This document shows, one piece after another, positions 4,886-6,692 of a stretch of 6,692 bases of DNA. Source of the stretch: Solirubrobacterales bacterium (lineage in GTDB: Bacteria; Actinomycetota; Thermoleophilia; Solirubrobacterales; Solirubrobacteraceae); the NCBI GenBank assembly GCA_013695395.1, contig JACDAP010000362.1:1-6692 (forward strand). The letters are read 5' to 3'. The notes below the pieces were generated by a model. That model saw only the letters and a list, made by a program, of their open reading frames with translations. It had not been told where the DNA came from and searched no databases. Both the position numbers and the translations under genes were made by a program. How positions within the stretch are numbered: position 1 is the stretch's first letter; each line of letters opens with the position of its first letter.

Positions 4886-6692
4886 CTGCCCGACCCCGTC
4901 GACATCTCCCCGTGCCCGCACGCCGAGGTGCACGCACTCCAAGCCACCCTGGGCTGTTCGGGGCCGCTCGCGCAGATCCTCGTCCGCCGCGGGCTCGGCG
5001 ACCCCGAGGCCGCTCGGCGATGGCTGGCGGCCGACGAGGAGCACGGACCCGAACGCCTCGGCGGGATGCAAGAGGCGACCGCCCTCGTCCTCGAGCACGT
5101 CGCCGCCGGATCCCGGATCACCGTGCACGGCGACTACGACGTCGACGGCGTCTGCTCGACCACGATCCTCCTGAACGCGCTCGAGCGGCTCGGGGCCGAC
5201 GCCGACTGGTTCCTGCCCTCCCGTCGTGAAGACGGGTACGGGCTCTCCCGCGCGACCGTGGGGCGGCTCGCCGAGCGTGGTACCCGGCTCCTGATCACCG
5301 TCGACTGTGCGATCACGGCGGTCGAGGAGGTCGCGGCGGCCCGAGCGGCCGGCCTCGACGTGCTCGTCACCGACCATCACCGCGCGCGCTCCGACGGGGT
5401 GCTGCCCGACTGCCCGATCGTGCACCCCGGGCTCGACGGTTCACCGACCCCCGAGCTCTGCGCCGCCGGTGTCGCCCACAAGCTCGCCCAGGGCCTCCTG
5501 CTGGCGGCCGGTGAGGACCCGGCGGTGGCCGACGCGGACCTCGATCTGGTCGCACTGGCCACCGTCGCCGATTGCGTCCCGCTCGTCGGGGAGAACCGGC
5601 GGCTCGTCCGCGCGGGCCTGCGCGCCATCGCCGCCACCCGCAAGCCGGGCCTGCGCGCGCTCATGGAACGCGCCCGCGTCGACCCGAGCGCGGTCGACGC
5701 CACGAGCATCGGCTTCCGGCTGGCTCCGCGGATCAACGCGGCCGGGCGTATGCAGCGGGCCGACGCGGGGGTCGAGCTCCTGCGGACCAGTGACCCCGAC
5801 CGGGCGGCGCAGATCGCCGACGAGCTGGAGCGGCTCAACAGCGACCGACGCCACACGGAGCAGCGCATCACCTTCGCCGCGGAGGCCCAGGTCGCCGAGG
5901 TCGAATCCGCACGTGAGGCTGCGGGGCTCGGTCCGGCGCCCGGGTATGTGCTGGCCGGCGACGGCTGGCACCCCGGGGTCATCGGCATCGTCGCCTCCCG
6001 GATCGCCGAGCGGCGCCACCGACCGGTCGTCGTGGCCGCCTTCACGGACGAGCAGGCCACGGAGGGCACCGGCTCGGGGCGCTCGATCGCGGGCTTCGAT
6101 CTTCTCGGCGGGCTCCAGGCCTGCGCGGAGCACCTCGATGGGTTCGGTGGGCACCAGGCCGCGGCAGGGTGCACGCTGCGCCGCACGGAGCTCGCGGCGT
6201 TCCGCGACGCCTTCTGCGCCCACGCCGAGGCGCTCCTCACGCCTGAGCTGCTCGCGCGCCGCGAGCGCGCCGACGCGGTCGTCTCCGGCGACGAGCTCGG
6301 ACTCGGGCTGGCCGAGGAGCTCGAGCAGCTCGCGCCGTTCGGCATCGCGAACCCGCAGCCACGGCTGCTCGTCCCCGCCGCCGAGCTCGTCGACCTGCGA
6401 CCGATGGGGGAGGGGCGCCACCTGCGCTTCGCCGTCGCCTCCGCCGGCCGGCGCGCGCGGGCCGTCGCCTTCCAGACCACGAGCCTCCCAGAGGGAGCCG
6501 TCGACGCGACGTTCCTGCTCGAGCGCAACGAGTGGAACGGCGTCGTCGAGCCGCGGCTCGTCCTGAAGGGGGCCGCGCCTTGCACGCCCGCGGCGATCAC
6601 GCTCGTGGGGGAGTCGGACGACTGGGGCGAGGCGGTCCGGGAGGAGTTCGCCCGCCCACTCGCCCCCTACGGACAGGGCACCGTCTCCTCGC
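4886..6692 (+). CDS. recJ: Single-stranded-DNA-specific 5'-3' exonuclease RecJ (3' end outside window)
   Basis: RecJ degrades single-stranded DNA 5' to 3' with Mn2+/Mg2+ in recombination and mismatch or base-excision repair. The frame stays open from after the TGA at 4847-4849 to the window edge, giving 602 residues if translation starts at 4886. DHH phosphoesterase motifs: VHGDYDVDG (80-88), LITVDCAI (136-143), VTDHH (161-165) and ATVADCVPL (225-233). The DHHA1 half follows: GWHPGVIGIVASR (360-372), GSGRSIAGFD (396-405) and GGHQAAAG (421-428). An OB-fold region begins with LAPFGIANPQP (482-492). Start choice: the only standard in-frame start near the N-terminus is GTG 4928. It would remove the LPDPVDISPCPHAE segment, which has fully G/C third positions and looks like the usual RecJ N-terminus. 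The next one, ATG 5066, cuts into the domain. I therefore favour CTG 4886, next to a possible -10, with GTG 4928 as the conservative alternative. Motif LITVDCAI has Ala where Gly is usual. RecJ identity is near certain; the exact start is not. Confidence 0.93.
   Translation, partial: MPDPVDISPCPHAEVHALQATLGCSGPLAQILVRRGLGDPEAARRWLAADEEHGPERLGGMQEATALVLEHVAAGSRITVHGDYDVDGVCSTTILLNALERLGADADWFLPSRREDGYGLSRATVGRLAERGTRLLITVDCAITAVEEVAAARAAGLDVLVTDHHRARSDGVLPDCPIVHPGLDGSPTPELCAAGVAHKLAQGLLLAAGEDPAVADADLDLVALATVADCVPLVGENRRLVRAGLRAIAATRKPGLRALMERARVDPSAVDATSIGFRLAPRINAAGRMQRADAGVELLRTSDPDRAAQIADELERLNSDRRHTEQRITFAAEAQVAEVESAREAAGLGPAPGYVLAGDGWHPGVIGIVASRIAERRHRPVVVAAFTDEQATEGTGSGRSIAGFDLLGGLQACAEHLDGFGGHQAAAGCTLRRTELAAFRDAFCAHAEALLTPELLARRERADAVVSGDELGLGLAEELEQLAPFGIANPQPRLLVPAAELVDLRPMGEGRHLRFAVASAGRRARAVAFQTTSLPEGAVDATFLLERNEWNGVVEPRLVLKGAAPCTPAAITLVGESDDWGEAVREEFARPLAPYGQGTVSS

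Noticed and set aside
4912..5229. GTG at 4912 as a recJ start
   Set aside because: It is in a different frame from the RecJ motifs and its frame closes at 5229.
5307..6566. A 419-codon + strand frame in the recJ region
   Set aside because: It is Ser/Arg/Pro-rich and has no motif. The adjacent frame contains the complete DHH/DHHA1 motif series of RecJ and stays open to the window end.
5377..6600. Long minus-strand open frames opposite recJ (407 and 326 codons)
   Set aside because: They lie wholly opposite motif-confirmed recJ, are rich in Arg/Ser/Ala with no recognisable domain, and are what G/C third-position bias produces on the other strand.

Overview
The window is very GC-rich, with coding frames ending almost uniformly in G or C and GTG (possibly CTG) starts alongside ATG. 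This points to a high-GC actinobacterium. The arrangement ruvA–ruvB–[zinc-ribbon/PAS gene]–secDF (fused)–[small membrane protein]–recJ, all on the + strand, suggests the Thermoleophilia/Solirubrobacterales side of the phylum. That placement is inferred from gene order and style, not from a marker comparison.

Layout. Bases 1-37 hold the last codons of an upstream gene, most likely ruvA. Its TGA stop overlaps the GTG start of ruvB (34-1068), the Holliday-junction branch-migration motor. After a 57-nt gap comes a 149-residue protein (1126-1575) with an N-terminal four-cysteine zinc ribbon and a C-terminal PAS-like domain. It occupies the place where many bacteria carry yajC. Thirteen bases later starts a 954-residue SecDF fusion (1589-4453), the proton-driven helper of Sec protein export, with an enlarged extracytoplasmic head and a long charged tail. 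A 99-residue three-helix membrane protein with a regular glycine zipper follows (4497-4796). A hairpin cluster begins on its stop codon (4785-4842) and probably separates it from recJ, which runs off the right edge (about 4886 to 6692). recJ never meets a stop inside the window.

Functionally the region joins two housekeeping themes: recombination and repair (RuvAB, RecJ) and protein export (SecDF). This is a well-known kind of bacterial neighbourhood. The genes I cannot assign to a pathway are the zinc-ribbon/PAS protein and the glycine-zipper membrane protein on either side of secDF. Both the PAS gene and recJ have a TANNNT -10-like hexamer close enough to the start to give near-leaderless transcripts. 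For recJ this bears on the start choice, because the only in-frame start that keeps the apparent family N-terminus is CTG.

I saw no RNA gene, CRISPR array, insertion sequence, attachment site or sign of recent transfer. The many long open frames on the minus strand and in other + frames are GC-driven shadows. The window looks like ordinary core genome with two lineage-style small genes, and I do not claim a new defence or mobile system.
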